64,000 nt of DNA from Nitrospiraceae bacterium (GCA_919902665.1 CAKKRK010000028.1:17668-81667), one strand, 5' to 3'. Positions 11,281 to 21,639 are shown, counted from the first letter of the stretch. Numbers and translations: made by a program. The notes: generated by a model not told the origin, from the sequence alone.

Positions 11281-12516
11281 ATGCTAGCGTTCATGTGGCT
11301 AACCGTCATCACGGCGTTGAGAGTACTCGGGCGAAACAGACTGCGCGCAGGCTTGACCATGCTTGGGATTATTATCGGAGTTGGAGCGGTCATTGCGATG
11401 GTCAGCATTGGAGAAGGGGCGAAACAGGCGGTGCAGAAGCAGATCGCCACGATGGGGACCAACGTCATTATGATCTTTCCCAGTTACATGACCATCGGCG
11501 GCGTGCGGGGCGCACAAGGCGGTGCCGTCACACTGACGGTTGCCGATGCACTGGAACTAAAGAAAAGGATTCCCACTCTGTCTGAAACGGGGTGGCTCAT
11601 ACGAAGCACCATGCAAATCGTGAATGGGAACCGCAATTGGAATGGGTCGGTTCAGGGCGCGTCACCCAGCTATGTCACGATCCGAGACTGGTCCTTCAGC
11701 AGCGGAGGATCCTTTACTCAAACAGATATGGAGAGTGCGGCCAGGGTCGCGCTCCTTGGACAAACTGTGGTCGAAAACATTTTTGAACCAGGTGAAGAAC
11801 CAGTTGGCGCGATCATTCGGATTAAAAATGTCCCGTTCCGAGTCATTGGTGTCTTATCTCCTAAGGGCCAGTCTGTTCAGGGAACCGATCAGGACGATGT
11901 CGTTTTTATCCCCTTCACAACTGCCGAGCGAAAAGTCTTTGGAACCTTGTTCCTGGGATCGGTCGGAGGAGTGTTTGTTTCGACGGAACGAACCGAGGAT
12001 CTGGCAGATGCCGCAGAACAGATCCGTCAGGTGATGAGGGCGCGACATCGCTTGCAGGGTGAGCAGCCTGATGATTTTACCATTCGTACGCAGGTCGAAA
12101 TCGGAAAGGTGCAGGAAGGGACGAGCGAAACCTTGACGGTCATGTTGATGATCATCGCGTCCGTCTCGTTACTTGTCGGCGGTATTGGGATTATGAACAT
12201 TCTGCTTGTCTCCGTCACTGAGCGGACAAGAGAAATTGGAATTCGGATGGCGGTTGGAGCCAAACGTTTTCATATTCTCATACAGTTTTTGATCGAGGCG
12301 CTGACGCTCAGTGTGGTCGGTGGCTGTATTGGCATCCTGTTCGGAGTGCTTGCGGCGCGCTTGACGACGGTGATTGCCGGTTGGCCAACCATTATTTCAA
12401 GTGATACCATCGCCGTTGCGTTTGTATTTTCCGTTGTGGTGGGCCTATTCTTTGGTTTATATCCCGCCAATAAGGCTGCTCGGCTCAATCCCATCGACGC
12501 ATTGCGCTACGAATAG
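11281..12516 (+). CDS. MacB-like ABC transporter permease (FtsX domain)
   Basis: RLRAGLTMLGIIIGVGAVIAMVSIGEGAK; C-terminal VGGIGIMNILLVSVTERTREIGIRMAVGAK. Confidence 0.95.
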   Translation: MLAFMWLTVITALRVLGRNRLRAGLTMLGIIIGVGAVIAMVSIGEGAKQAVQKQIATMGTNVIMIFPSYMTIGGVRGAQGGAVTLTVADALELKKRIPTLSETGWLIRSTMQIVNGNRNWNGSVQGASPSYVTIRDWSFSSGGSFTQTDMESAARVALLGQTVVENIFEPGEEPVGAIIRIKNVPFRVIGVLSPKGQSVQGTDQDDVVFIPFTTAERKVFGTLFLGSVGGVFVSTERTEDLADAAEQIRQVMRARHRLQGEQPDDFTIRTQVEIGKVQEGTSETLTVMLMIIASVSLLVGGIGIMNILLVSVTERTREIGIRMAVGAKRFHILIQFLIEALTLSVVGGCIGILFGVLAARLTTVIAGWPTIISSDTIAVAFVFSVVVGLFFGLYPANKAARLNPIDALRYE

Positions 12517-12541
12517 GCGAATCACTCACCGGTGTCCCTTC

Positions 12542-13741
12542 CTACGCATTCATGTCTACTATTGTTTCAATGGCCCGGACCTGGGGATCGCCGTCCTGGT
12601 GCGCAAGATCGATGACAAATGGCGCTGGGTATTCCGTGCCACCTGGCTGGTGGGTGATGGTGATGATCGGTTGGTGCAGTTTTTCTTGATGGAGTTTCGT
12701 GACTACTGCCACCTCTTGCGTATTCAGCCGCACATGACTATGGATGGGGTAGATACCGATTCGTGCGATGAATAATGACACAATTCGTTGATCAAGCGTG
12801 CCTTGTCGAGCCTCCTGATACAGGCGTTGAAATGTGTGGTGAGGAGTCAGTGGGGCAGTCCCGCCGAATCCAGTGGTTAATTCATCGTATCGATCCACGA
12901 CCATCAGAATGCGTGTGGGGTCTGAGGTAAATTGTCCGCGTGACTCTTGCGGATAGCCGCTATCATTAAGATAGGCATGATGATTCGCGATGAGATGAAG
13001 CGTGGCGGCTTCAATTCCCCTTTTCCCCTCCAACATCAGAACGGCACGGCGGGGATGGGTCTCGAATTCCTGTCGGTTGGCCTTGGAAAGGTCTGACGAG
13101 ACATGCGTATGGCGGACAATGGCAGGTCGGATCTGTAAGAGCCCAATGTCATGTAGGAGAGCGGCAGTTGCAAGCTCGTGCAGCTCCAGGGGGTTGAATT
13201 GGAAGGCTTGTCCGACCACCAGTGACAGCGTACAGACTGCCAGTGCATGCTGGCTGAGCGTGGAGTCGTCGGCCCGGTTTTGACTCAAGGCCATGAAAAT
13301 AGCAGAGTCGGTGAGCGTTCTCATGGCGATCGTGATTTCTTGGACCGCTTCGGCTGCCTGCTCAGGGTTGACCGTTCCTGTCTTCGCAATGGTCATAAAA
13401 ACGGATTGTACGGATTGATCCATCTGTTGCTTGGCCAGCTTCGCCTGGGCATATTCTTCGTTCAGCTGGGCTAAAGGCTTGGGGTGTGTCAGGCTCGAAG
13501 TCGGTGCTGTCGTGGGTGCAACCTGCATGATATCCGTTGCGTGATGGGGCGGAGAAGTGATTCCACGGTCGAGGTCGATGTCGACCATCTTCACTCCTGC
13601 ACGCACTAATTTGTCAATCTGGGAAGACTGTTCAATCAGGAATGAATGGCGGAGTAAGGGGGAGCGGAACCACGACAGGTCCAGACGGGCGACGTACATT
13701 CCGATCTGAAGTTCACTGACGGAGATGCGTGTTGTCGCCAT
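12542..13741 (-). CDS. HD-GYP domain phosphodiesterase with N-terminal DUF3391-like domain
   Basis: LLHDIGLLQIRP, HPRRAV, ANHHAYLNDSGYP, DRYDELT; N-terminal ISVSELQIGMYVARLDLSW. Confidence 0.88.
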   Translation of the reverse strand: MATTRISVSELQIGMYVARLDLSWFRSPLLRHSFLIEQSSQIDKLVRAGVKMVDIDLDRGITSPPHHATDIMQVAPTTAPTSSLTHPKPLAQLNEEYAQAKLAKQQMDQSVQSVFMTIAKTGTVNPEQAAEAVQEITIAMRTLTDSAIFMALSQNRADDSTLSQHALAVCTLSLVVGQAFQFNPLELHELATAALLHDIGLLQIRPAIVRHTHVSSDLSKANRQEFETHPRRAVLMLEGKRGIEAATLHLIANHHAYLNDSGYPQESRGQFTSDPTRILMVVDRYDELTTGFGGTAPLTPHHTFQRLYQEARQGTLDQRIVSLFIARIGIYPIHSHVRLNTQEVAVVTKLHQEKLHQPIITITHQPGGTEYPAPFVIDLAHQDGDPQVRAIETIVDMNA

Positions 13742-13843
13742 CAGAAGGTTCGTCCATTCGTAAGCAGGGCTGTAGACATAGCTCTCTCAGGTATCGGCGT
13801 GAACCAGAAAGAACTGTAGCCGAGCAAGTGCTGGAGTGAGTGG

Positions 13844-14440
13844 TCAGCCTGAGTGACAAGGAGGGGGAATGAACGAGAGCGAGACTTCGATGCGAGGGTC
13901 GGCTTTGTCAACATGCTTATATAGATGAGTTTCGATGATGCGATTATCGTTTAAGCCAAGCCCTTCGCAGACCGCATCTTGGGCGATCTTCAGACCCCCA
14001 TCAAGGTCGCGCCGTAAGGCGGATGCGAAAAAGAATCGGATCGAGAGCGCGAGCGGCCCCGATCGAAGTCGATTGTGCAAAGAGGATTTAACGGGGGACT
14101 GGGCCAATGCCAGCCATACGTACTGGCCGACGTAGGTCTTGTACGTCCGTCCGGCGGAGGATAGCAACCGACGTCCATTTACCGTTGCATATTGATGGTT
14201 GATGCTTGGAGGGACGGGCAATGTGACTTTGATCGTGTCCGATGTCACGACTGGGAGATGCGATGGTGTCCGAAGTGCAGTCTCTGGGTTCGATGGAGCA
14301 GATTTTAGTGACAGAGCCGTATTGTTGATCCGCAGCAACTTTTTGGGGATAGATGAACGGGTGGGATTGCCACGGCTGGATATTGGGGGAAGTCGACACC
14401 TTGATGAACGGAAGTTGTATCGAGGTCGGTCGGATGGCAT
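13844..14440 (-). CDS. RusA-like Holliday junction resolvase family protein
   Basis: PPSINHQY ... RRDLDGGLKIAQDAVCEGLGLNDNRIIETHLYKHVDKADPRIEVSL matches the RusA pattern (acidic DxD, downstream ND.RI). N-terminal extension and exact start uncertain. Confidence 0.75.
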   Translation of the reverse strand: MPSDRPRYNFRSSRCRLPPISSRGNPTRSSIPKKLLRINNTALSLKSAPSNPETALRTPSHLPVVTSDTIKVTLPVPPSINHQYATVNGRRLLSSAGRTYKTYVGQYVWLALAQSPVKSSLHNRLRSGPLALSIRFFFASALRRDLDGGLKIAQDAVCEGLGLNDNRIIETHLYKHVDKADPRIEVSLSFIPPPCHSG

Positions 14441-14449
14441 GGAGCCGAG

Positions 14450-14890
14450 CTAGAGGAGATTCACGATCTTTGCCATATTCTGTTCAAAGCGATCTTCCGT
14501 ACGTGCAAGATACCGGCGCCATTCGCTTGGGTTCCAAATTTCCATGCGGTGATACAGGCCGACGAGTATGATTTCTTGATCCTCATCGACAGGGACCAGT
14601 TTTCTCAAGCGACCAGGAATTAGAATCCGCCCGGTCTTATCGATATCTGATGAGCCTGCCTCGGACACGACAAAGTGCATAAACAGACGACTCTGGTCTT
14701 CATCCAGAGACGTCCGGGTCCGTTCAAGGACCTTCTCCCACTCTTTCGTGGAATAGATGAGCAAGGACTGTTCCGGACCCTTCAGGAACATGACGGTCTG
14801 ACCGTCAGCTTCGATCTGTTCACGGATCGGTGAGGGGACGATGAATCGTCCTTTTTCATCAACCTTGCAAAGGTATTCACCTGCAAACAT
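14450..14890 (-). CDS. mraZ: Transcriptional regulator MraZ
   Basis: MFAGEYLCKVDEKGRFIVPSPIRE and second AbrB-like repeat DKTGRILIPGRLRKLV. Confidence 0.93.
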   Translation of the reverse strand: MFAGEYLCKVDEKGRFIVPSPIREQIEADGQTVMFLKGPEQSLLIYSTKEWEKVLERTRTSLDEDQSRLFMHFVVSEAGSSDIDKTGRILIPGRLRKLVPVDEDQEIILVGLYHRMEIWNPSEWRRYLARTEDRFEQNMAKIVNLL

Positions 14891-14905
14891 TGTGATGTCC
14901 TGTAT

Positions 14906-15103
14906 TTAGGAATTCACGGCAGTTCTGGTTCGGTCGCGAATCCATTGCTCTAGATCCGAACGGACAAATCGCCATTCCTTTCCCAGCTTGAAGGCGGGAA
15001 TCTGTCGACTCTGAAGATAGCGATAGAGGGTACGTTGAGTAATCTTGAGATATTGGCATGTTTCCATCGCGGTCATCAGTTCGCTCTTCGGGGCGCTGCT
15101 CAT
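14906..15103 (-). CDS. Helix-turn-helix excisionase-like DNA-binding protein
   Basis: LMTAMETCQYLKITQRTLYRYLQSRQIPAFKLGKEWRFVRSDLEQWI. Start chosen at the internal ATG (15103). Confidence 0.85.
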   Translation of the reverse strand: MSSAPKSELMTAMETCQYLKITQRTLYRYLQSRQIPAFKLGKEWRFVRSDLEQWIRDRTRTAVNS

Positions 15104-15209
15104 CACTCCACCTGTGGCCAGATCGAAAAATCCGCATTCTGCCTCCAGCACTCTCGTTATTCTAGAGGCGACCATGGGAATGTCAAGCGAAAATATATGA
15201 CAGTGCATG

Positions 15210-15551
15210 TCAAAGGCCGTCACCGCCTTCTGGCATTCCCGCATCGTCATTGGATTGGTCCATCATCGCTTCGATATCGTCGACGTCCTCGCCCATTTCC
15301 TGTCCCATTTTCTTCATCAAGCGGGCGACGCTCCGAGGATCATTTTCATCAATCCCTCCGAGGTTCGCTGGATCTGATAGTGATTCGAGTCGAGCTTCCT
15401 CGGACTTGGGAGCGGCAAATCGAGATAGGAGACGCTCCATCTGCGAGCCGCCGCAATGCCGACAGGTGGCCACGCTGGGATTGCGCGGATTCAATACCAA
15501 GACCGAGGATTTCCCGTGACAATCCTGACAAGCGTACTCATAAATCGGCAT
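15210..15551 (-). CDS. FmdB family zinc ribbon protein
   Basis: MPIYEYACQDC...CRHCGGSQMERLLSRF. Confidence 0.88.
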   Translation of the reverse strand: MPIYEYACQDCHGKSSVLVLNPRNPSVATCRHCGGSQMERLLSRFAAPKSEEARLESLSDPANLGGIDENDPRSVARLMKKMGQEMGEDVDDIEAMMDQSNDDAGMPEGGDGL

Positions 15552-15554
15552 CGA

Positions 15555-16370
15555 TCAACCTCCCAGGAGCTCCAGCGACGGTGGGCGCTGAGCCATGATG
15601 CGGTCGGGAATCATAGTGGGATCCATTGTGCGCCCTAACGTTATCACAAACACGTCGCCAGACCCGGCCTTCCGGAGGGTCTTGGCGCACTCATTCACCG
15701 TCGTACCAGTCGTGAAGACGTCGTCGATCAGAAGAATGCGTTTCTTCACAATGGCATCGGGGTGTCGGACGGCAAATGCTCGACGAAGGTTTTTTAGACG
15801 GCTTTTGCGAGATAGTGTGGTTTGGGCTGGAGTAGGAATAGCTCGGATCAAGTTCGTGTACGCGATGGGAATATCGAGGGTCCGTCCGATGTCATCAGCA
15901 AGCAGGAGGGACTGATTAAATTCTCGTTGACGAAGTCTCTCAATGTGCAGGGGTACTGGCATGATCACATCAATGGAATCGAGTGGAGGGAGTCGGGCGA
16001 TCATGAGGGCGGCCAGTGGAGCCGCCATGGAAACTTTGCCCTGATACTTGAAGAGGCGGATCGCATGCTGGAGTGGAGGCATATACGGGTACAGAGTCCA
16101 GGCCTTCGTATAGGAAGGCGGACGTTCGGCACAGGGTTGGCAAATATGGTTTGGGCTGTAGGTCGTGGCAATGGAAGAAGGGAAGGGGTGGTCACAACGG
16201 GTGCATCGAGAGTCAGGCATGAGGGAAATCTTACTCCAGCAGTCCGAGCAAAAATGAGGGATCGGATCATCTGCTAGAAGCGAGTTACAGCTCGAACAAT
16301 GAACGGGAAGAAAGAACCTGAGCGCGCGGCGCAGGAGACCTGAGGCCGATTCTGTGACAGGATTGGCCAT
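15555..16370 (-). CDS. ComF family phosphoribosyltransferase-like protein
   Basis: N-terminal zinc-finger Cys motifs (CSSCNSL, CSDC, CTRC, CQPC) and C-terminal PRPP loop RILLIDDVFTTGTTVNECAKTL. Confidence 0.92.
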   Translation of the reverse strand: MANPVTESASGLLRRALRFFLPVHCSSCNSLLADDPIPHFCSDCWSKISLMPDSRCTRCDHPFPSSIATTYSPNHICQPCAERPPSYTKAWTLYPYMPPLQHAIRLFKYQGKVSMAAPLAALMIARLPPLDSIDVIMPVPLHIERLRQREFNQSLLLADDIGRTLDIPIAYTNLIRAIPTPAQTTLSRKSRLKNLRRAFAVRHPDAIVKKRILLIDDVFTTGTTVNECAKTLRKAGSGDVFVITLGRTMDPTMIPDRIMAQRPPSLELLGG

Positions 16371-16517
16371 GGACAGCCTTTCGTTTGTGTGTATTCCACC
16401 TCTCTTTATGGCGACGAGCCTGCCGGTGTCAAGGTTGTCGGCCTTCGATTTATTGTGCTATACGAATGAGAATGACCGTACACCGGTCGACTAGTCATTG
16501 GAGAGAGCGGACCACCG

Positions 16518-17216
16518 ATGGTGACATTGAGACAACTCTCCAAAACCCATTCGCGTGGAGAAGCCATGGTCACGGCTTTACACGATGTCAATTTAGAGAT
16601 TCAACCTGGAGAATTCTGTGCGTTCGTGGGCCCCAGTGGCTGCGGGAAAAGTACTCTGCTGAACCTCGTCGCGGGTTTGGACCTGCCTACTTCAGGAGAG
16701 ATCCTGCTCGATGGGCGATCCACCCACAACCTGACCAGCTACGAATGGACGAAGATCAGGCGTGAAACGATCGGGATCGTTTTTCAAGCCTTCCACTTGG
16801 TGCATGGTTTGACGGCTGAAGAGAATATTGCACTGCCTCTGATGTTGCGCGGGGAGAATGGGCGGGAGATAACAAAACGGGTTGGGGATATGTTGGAGAG
16901 CGTGGGCATGAGTCACCGGCGCCGACATCGACCAGCCGAATTATCCGGTGGAGAGCAACAACGAATTGCGATCGCGCGCGCGTTAGCACATGGGCCCCGT
17001 CTCCTCTTGGCCGATGAGCCGACGGGCAATATCGATTCTCAGCAAGGAGCAGGCATTATGGCGCTTATTCGTGAGCTCGCGATGGCTGAAGGGCAGACGG
17101 TCCTGCTGGTGACGCACAGCCTACAGGCCGCGCAAGCCGCCGACTATGTGTGGACCATGCGAGATGGACAGCTGATTGCGCGCACCGAACGTATGACCGA
17201 ACTGGCATCTTCGTGA
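16518..17216 (+). CDS. LolD-like ABC transporter ATP-binding protein
   Basis: [45 protein letters not shown]. Confidence 0.94.
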   Translation: MVTLRQLSKTHSRGEAMVTALHDVNLEIQPGEFCAFVGPSGCGKSTLLNLVAGLDLPTSGEILLDGRSTHNLTSYEWTKIRRETIGIVFQAFHLVHGLTAEENIALPLMLRGENGREITKRVGDMLESVGMSHRRRHRPAELSGGEQQRIAIARALAHGPRLLLADEPTGNIDSQQGAGIMALIRELAMAEGQTVLLVTHSLQAAQAADYVWTMRDGQLIARTERMTELASS

Positions 17217-18142
17217 TTGATCTTTCCACAACGATCGCGGGCGTCACCTTTCCCAGCTGTTTCATGAATGCGTCGGGAGCGCTCTGTGTCACACGGGACG
17301 AGCTCGAGGCTCTGGGGAAATCCGGTGCGGGGGCGATCGTCACGAAGTCGATGACCATTGAGTCGCGCCAAGGCAACCCCATGCCACGGTATTATGGATT
17401 TCCAGGAGGATCGATCAACTCGATGGGCCTTCCCAACCTCGGCTATCGAGCCTACGCCGAGTTGATCCCTCACCTCAAGCGGTTTGGAAAGCCCGTGATC
17501 GCCAGCGTGGCCGGACTCGGGGAGGAAGATTTTCCGACCATCGCGGAAGCGATCAATGCGGCCAAGCCAGACCTTATTGAGGTCAATCTCTCTTGCCCGA
17601 ATATTCCAGGGAAGCCTCAAATTGGGTACGATCCGGAAACGTCGGAGCGCGTGCTCAAAAAGGTTCGGCCTCTCATCACGGTTCCGATGGGCGTGAAGTT
17701 GCCACCGTACTTCGATCCGGCCCACCATGAGGCCATGGGGAAGGTCCTTGGGCGTTGCGGAGTCGACTTTCTCAATATGATCAATTCGGTGGGCAATGGC
17801 CTGGTTGTGGATCCGGAACGCGAAGCCGTCGTCATTAAACCAAAAGGCGGGTTTGGCGGGTTGGGCGGACGACTGATCAAGCCCGTGGCCTTGGCGAATG
17901 TTCGCGCCTTCTATAAGTTGTTTGATGGGAAGATGCCGATCATCGGAACCGGAGGAATCGTTGAGGGGATGGACGTGTTCGAACATTTCCTGTGCGGTGC
18001 GTCGGCAGTCCAAATCGGGACGGTGTTGGTGGAGGAAGGGTTGGATGTATTCGGACGACTGGAAGCGGAGTTGACCGCAGTCTTGAGAAGAAAAGGATAC
18101 CAGTCGATTGTGGAATGTCAGGGGCGGCTCAAGGAATTATGA
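17213..18142 (+). CDS. pyrD: Dihydroorotate dehydrogenase, class 1A-like
   Basis: NASGALCVT, TKSMTIESRQGNPMPRY, GSINSMGLPNLGY, NLSCPNIPGKPQIGYD, GNGLVVDPEREAVVIKPKGGFGGLGG, IIGTGGI. Closely follows the Lactococcus PyrDA pattern. GTG start overlapping the preceding stop. Confidence 0.93.
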   Translation: MIDLSTTIAGVTFPSCFMNASGALCVTRDELEALGKSGAGAIVTKSMTIESRQGNPMPRYYGFPGGSINSMGLPNLGYRAYAELIPHLKRFGKPVIASVAGLGEEDFPTIAEAINAAKPDLIEVNLSCPNIPGKPQIGYDPETSERVLKKVRPLITVPMGVKLPPYFDPAHHEAMGKVLGRCGVDFLNMINSVGNGLVVDPEREAVVIKPKGGFGGLGGRLIKPVALANVRAFYKLFDGKMPIIGTGGIVEGMDVFEHFLCGASAVQIGTVLVEEGLDVFGRLEAELTAVLRRKGYQSIVECQGRLKEL

Positions 18143-18144
18143 GC

Positions 18145-18453
18145 CTATTTCATGCCGAAGTTGCGAGGGAGCAAGTTTTGTTGCAGCGCCTGACGCAGGA
18201 GCTGGGCGACGTTCCGAACATTAAGTCGGCGCATCAAGTTGAAACGATGGACTTCGACCGTCCGAACGCTGATGTCCAGTGTCGCGCCGATCTCACGATT
18301 AGTATGGCCCAGCGCGACCAATCGAAGAATCTCGCGTTGACGGGGCGTAATATGCAGAGAAGGTTTGGAACGGTGTCCCACCCGATGGAGCGGGAGTGCG
18401 GTGGTGTGTTTGCTTCTGGCCATCTGTCCTCCTCTGAAAAAGTCTGAGGTCAC
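18145..18453 (-). CDS. LuxR-type HTH transcriptional regulator (HTH only)
   Basis: LTPRQREILRLVALGHTNREIGATLDISVRTVEVHRFNLMRRLNVRN (read as ITPRQREILRL in frame). Confidence 0.85.
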   Translation of the reverse strand: MTSDFFRGGQMARSKHTTALPLHRVGHRSKPSLHITPRQREILRLVALGHTNREIGATLDISVRTVEVHRFNLMRRLNVRNVAQLLRQALQQNLLPRNFGMK

Positions 18454-18500
18454 TCTAGCAAACGACCGGATACGTGTAAACGAAATGACTGATTTGTGCC

Positions 18501-21182
18501 GTGCGCGCGGATGTGTCTATCGGAACCGATGAGACCTTTCCCAGCAGAAAGCTTATTTCACGCTCAATGCCTGCCTTTGTAAGGGCCTTACTCCTTCTTC
18601 TTACCGCGCATGTCCGGCAATGGCCGTTACGCACCCTGCTGACGATCCTTGGAGTGGCGCTCGGCGTGTCGGCCTCCGTCGCCGTGCGGACTGCCAACGT
18701 CGACGTGCTGCGGTCCTTTGAACAGGCGGTCCTGACGGTGGCTGGTCCTACGACCTTGGAAGTGTCAGGAGGGGAGACTGGGCTTGATGAACAGGTCATT
18801 AGACAGGTCAGAACCATCGCCGGCGTAACGTCTGCATCGCCGGTGATTCTACAGACGGCCGTTCGCATGAGAGGAGAGCACGTCGACCAAGCGGTGCAAG
18901 TGGTGGGGTTGGATCTTCTGGCCGAATTCAATACACGCGGGTTCCGCATGAGCCAGCCGTCAACGGAACGTCAGTTGATGGGGATGATCGAGCCACAGGC
19001 GGTGTTCTTGGGAGCCCAATTGGCCACAGAGTGGAAGCTGTCGGTCGATGAGCAGGTTGATCTTCTCCTTGGATCCAGGCGTCTCACCTGCCGGGTTGCA
19101 GGGATTCTTCAAAATGGGCCGGACCGACCTTCATCATGGGAACGCATGGCCGTGATGGATATCGCTGCGGCACAAATTACGTTCGGGATGGTTGGGAAGT
19201 TGGATCGAATCGATATCGTGACCGACGAACAAAAGACCGTCGATGAGGTTGCACAGGACCTACGGGCTGTTCTGCCTCCCTATTTGACGGTGGAACGGCC
19301 GGCCAACAGGACGAGGCAGGTTGAGCAAATGGTGCGCGCCTTCCGTCTCAATCTGACGGTGTTGAGCTGGGTTGGCCTGTTAGTTGGGATGTTCCTGATC
19401 TACAACACGATGGCATTCGCCGTCGCCCAGAGGAGACGAGAAATCGGAATCTATCGAGCCATTGGGATGACTCAGTCTCGGGTGGCAGTATTGTTTTTGA
19501 TGGAAGCCGGGTTCTTTGGATTGTTGGGAGGAATCGCCGGAAGTACAACCGGAATGGTGCTCGCGCAAGAGCTGGTGGCCTTGCTCAGTCAAACGATTTC
19601 GGATCTCTATGCTCCAGTCGGGGCCGGCGAAGGAGGGCTATTCCAGAGCGGCCAATTCTGGAGCATGATGCTCGAAGGCATTATGATTGGGTGCGTTATG
19701 TCCATGATCGGGGCCGTCGGTCCAAGCCTGGATGCCAGCCGCACCGCGACTGTACGAGCGTTGGCTCCTGGTGACTATGAAGCGAGTCAGCAGCTACGAG
19801 TGGGGATGCTCGCCATCATGGGACTGAGTTTGCTCGCGGTTGCTGGGCTCTTGAGTCTACTAGGCCCCATCAATGGGGTTCCTGTCATGGGGTACGCGGC
19901 AACGCTCTGTCTGCTGGCCGGTCTGGCCTGTCTGGCCCCGATCTGTGTCACTGGATGGCGGCGTCCGCGACAATATGTAGGACGTGCAGGGGGAGCAGGG
20001 GGAGTCATGAGGGGGATTGCCGTGGAGCATGCCTCGCGCAGTCCAGGCCGAAACGGAGTGACTGTCTCTGCCTTGATGGTGGGATTAGCAATCATGATCG
20101 GCGTGCTGGTGATGGTGCGAAGTTTTCGACATACGGTCGAACTCTGGGTCACTGATACGGTCTTGGCTGATTTGGTCGTGGCACCCTCACTGTGGCTTCG
20201 AGGCACGGAGATCGGAGGCGCCGGCCGGAGTCTCCCGCCAACATGGTTGACCGTCTTGTCTTCCATCCCTGAAGTAGCAGCAGTCGATAGTTATCGCGAT
20301 GTCCGAGTGGAGGTGAACGGCCAACGGGTGGCTATCGTCTCACGAGATCTGCGATTACATGCCCAATGGAGCCGGTATCTTGTCCGCCAGGGCGATTCTT
20401 CAGAACAGCTCGTACGGGCAGCCGATACCCGTGGTCTCCTTGTCTCTGAGGTATTGGCTAATCGGCTCGGGGTGGAAGAGGGATCAACGCTTGAAATTCT
20501 AACGCCGAGCGGACCCGCGCGATTCCCAATCGTGGCCGTGTTTTATGATTATTCGACGGACGGGGGGAAGCTGCTCATGGATCGGGCGCTGTACCAGTCG
20601 CTCTGGCACGATGATTTGGTCACGGTATTCCCCGTGTACATGAGCGCTGGGTCAAGTATTGATCGCGTGAGAGAACGGATCCTAGAACAACTGAGCGGCG
20701 TAGCCGGCGGAGGGCTTCCGCCGCTTGTGATCAGCAACACTGAGTTACGGAAAGAAATTCTCGACATCTTTGATCGAACATTTCTGCTGACCTACGTGCT
20801 GGAAGCTATCGCAATCGTGATTGCCATGCTGGGGATAGTCAATACGCTGGTCACGTCTGTCCTTGAACGTCGCCGTGAATTTGCGACGCTACGAGCCATT
20901 GGTGGCAGTGCGGAACAAATTCAACAGCTCGTGTTATGGGAGGCGGCCTACCTCGGTGTAGTGGGGATTGCCTTGGGCCTTGTTGGTGGCGGGCTGCTGT
21001 CGCTGTTACTGATTAAGGTCATCAATAAGCAATCATTCGGTTGGACGATTCAGATGATTGTTCCGATCGGCGCGCTTGTTCAGGCCGTGGCGCTCGCGGC
21101 GGTTGCCACCTTGGTGGCGGGCTACTTCCCGGCCCGGTGGGCCGCCCGACAACCAGTGGTGGAGGGGCTCCGGGAAGAATAA
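18501..21182 (+). CDS. FtsX-like ABC transporter permease (about 890 aa, two FtsX modules)
   Basis: LRTLLTILGVALGVSASVAV; NTMAFAVAQRRREIGIYRAIGMT; GIVNTLVTSVLERRREFATLRAIGGS. Start may be 18567. Confidence 0.9.
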   Translation: MRADVSIGTDETFPSRKLISRSMPAFVRALLLLLTAHVRQWPLRTLLTILGVALGVSASVAVRTANVDVLRSFEQAVLTVAGPTTLEVSGGETGLDEQVIRQVRTIAGVTSASPVILQTAVRMRGEHVDQAVQVVGLDLLAEFNTRGFRMSQPSTERQLMGMIEPQAVFLGAQLATEWKLSVDEQVDLLLGSRRLTCRVAGILQNGPDRPSSWERMAVMDIAAAQITFGMVGKLDRIDIVTDEQKTVDEVAQDLRAVLPPYLTVERPANRTRQVEQMVRAFRLNLTVLSWVGLLVGMFLIYNTMAFAVAQRRREIGIYRAIGMTQSRVAVLFLMEAGFFGLLGGIAGSTTGMVLAQELVALLSQTISDLYAPVGAGEGGLFQSGQFWSMMLEGIMIGCVMSMIGAVGPSLDASRTATVRALAPGDYEASQQLRVGMLAIMGLSLLAVAGLLSLLGPINGVPVMGYAATLCLLAGLACLAPICVTGWRRPRQYVGRAGGAGGVMRGIAVEHASRSPGRNGVTVSALMVGLAIMIGVLVMVRSFRHTVELWVTDTVLADLVVAPSLWLRGTEIGGAGRSLPPTWLTVLSSIPEVAAVDSYRDVRVEVNGQRVAIVSRDLRLHAQWSRYLVRQGDSSEQLVRAADTRGLLVSEVLANRLGVEEGSTLEILTPSGPARFPIVAVFYDYSTDGGKLLMDRALYQSLWHDDLVTVFPVYMSAGSSIDRVRERILEQLSGVAGGGLPPLVISNTELRKEILDIFDRTFLLTYVLEAIAIVIAMLGIVNTLVTSVLERRREFATLRAIGGSAEQIQQLVLWEAAYLGVVGIALGLVGGGLLSLLLIKVINKQSFGWTIQMIVPIGALVQAVALAAVATLVAGYFPARWAARQPVVEGLREE

Positions 21183-21219
21183 GCGCGACGACTGTTTAAA
21201 TGACATCGGCAGAGACGGC

Positions 21220-21594
21220 TCACGCCCTGGAGCCCCGTCCGTACTTATCCAAGAGGGTTTGGAGGTCTTCAGGAATGGGCATGGACTGAAACGGAGGGAC
21301 GCGAGCCCCGCCAGTATTGCCTATCGGCACCCACATTCGTGAAAACAGCAGAGCTCCCAGGATTCGAGGCAGTTGACCGGAAATTTCTACGCAATCTCGG
21401 CGCCTCCAACCAACCTTCAGCATCCACCAGTGAGATTTGGCATGTTCAATCGGAAACGATTGTCCCAAGATGTGTGCTCGCTCAAGATGGGAAAATGCGA
21501 GTTGGAGGTCTCCGGTGTCGTACCGGGCGACCGCCGCCGTCATTTCAGTCTTATAGGCTTGTCGGAGAATAGGGTGCATGGACTCATCCCTCAC
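21220..21594 (-). CDS. DUF3703 family protein
   Basis: AFSHLERAHILGQSFPIEHAKSHWWMLKVGWRRRDCVEISGQLPRILGALLFSRMWVPIGNTGG. Confidence 0.75.
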   Translation of the reverse strand: MRDESMHPILRQAYKTEMTAAVARYDTGDLQLAFSHLERAHILGQSFPIEHAKSHWWMLKVGWRRRDCVEISGQLPRILGALLFSRMWVPIGNTGGARVPPFQSMPIPEDLQTLLDKYGRGSRA

Positions 21595-21639
21595 CGGTGC
21601 GGTGGCGTCACTGTATCCTAGGAAGGGGTGAGAAATCAG

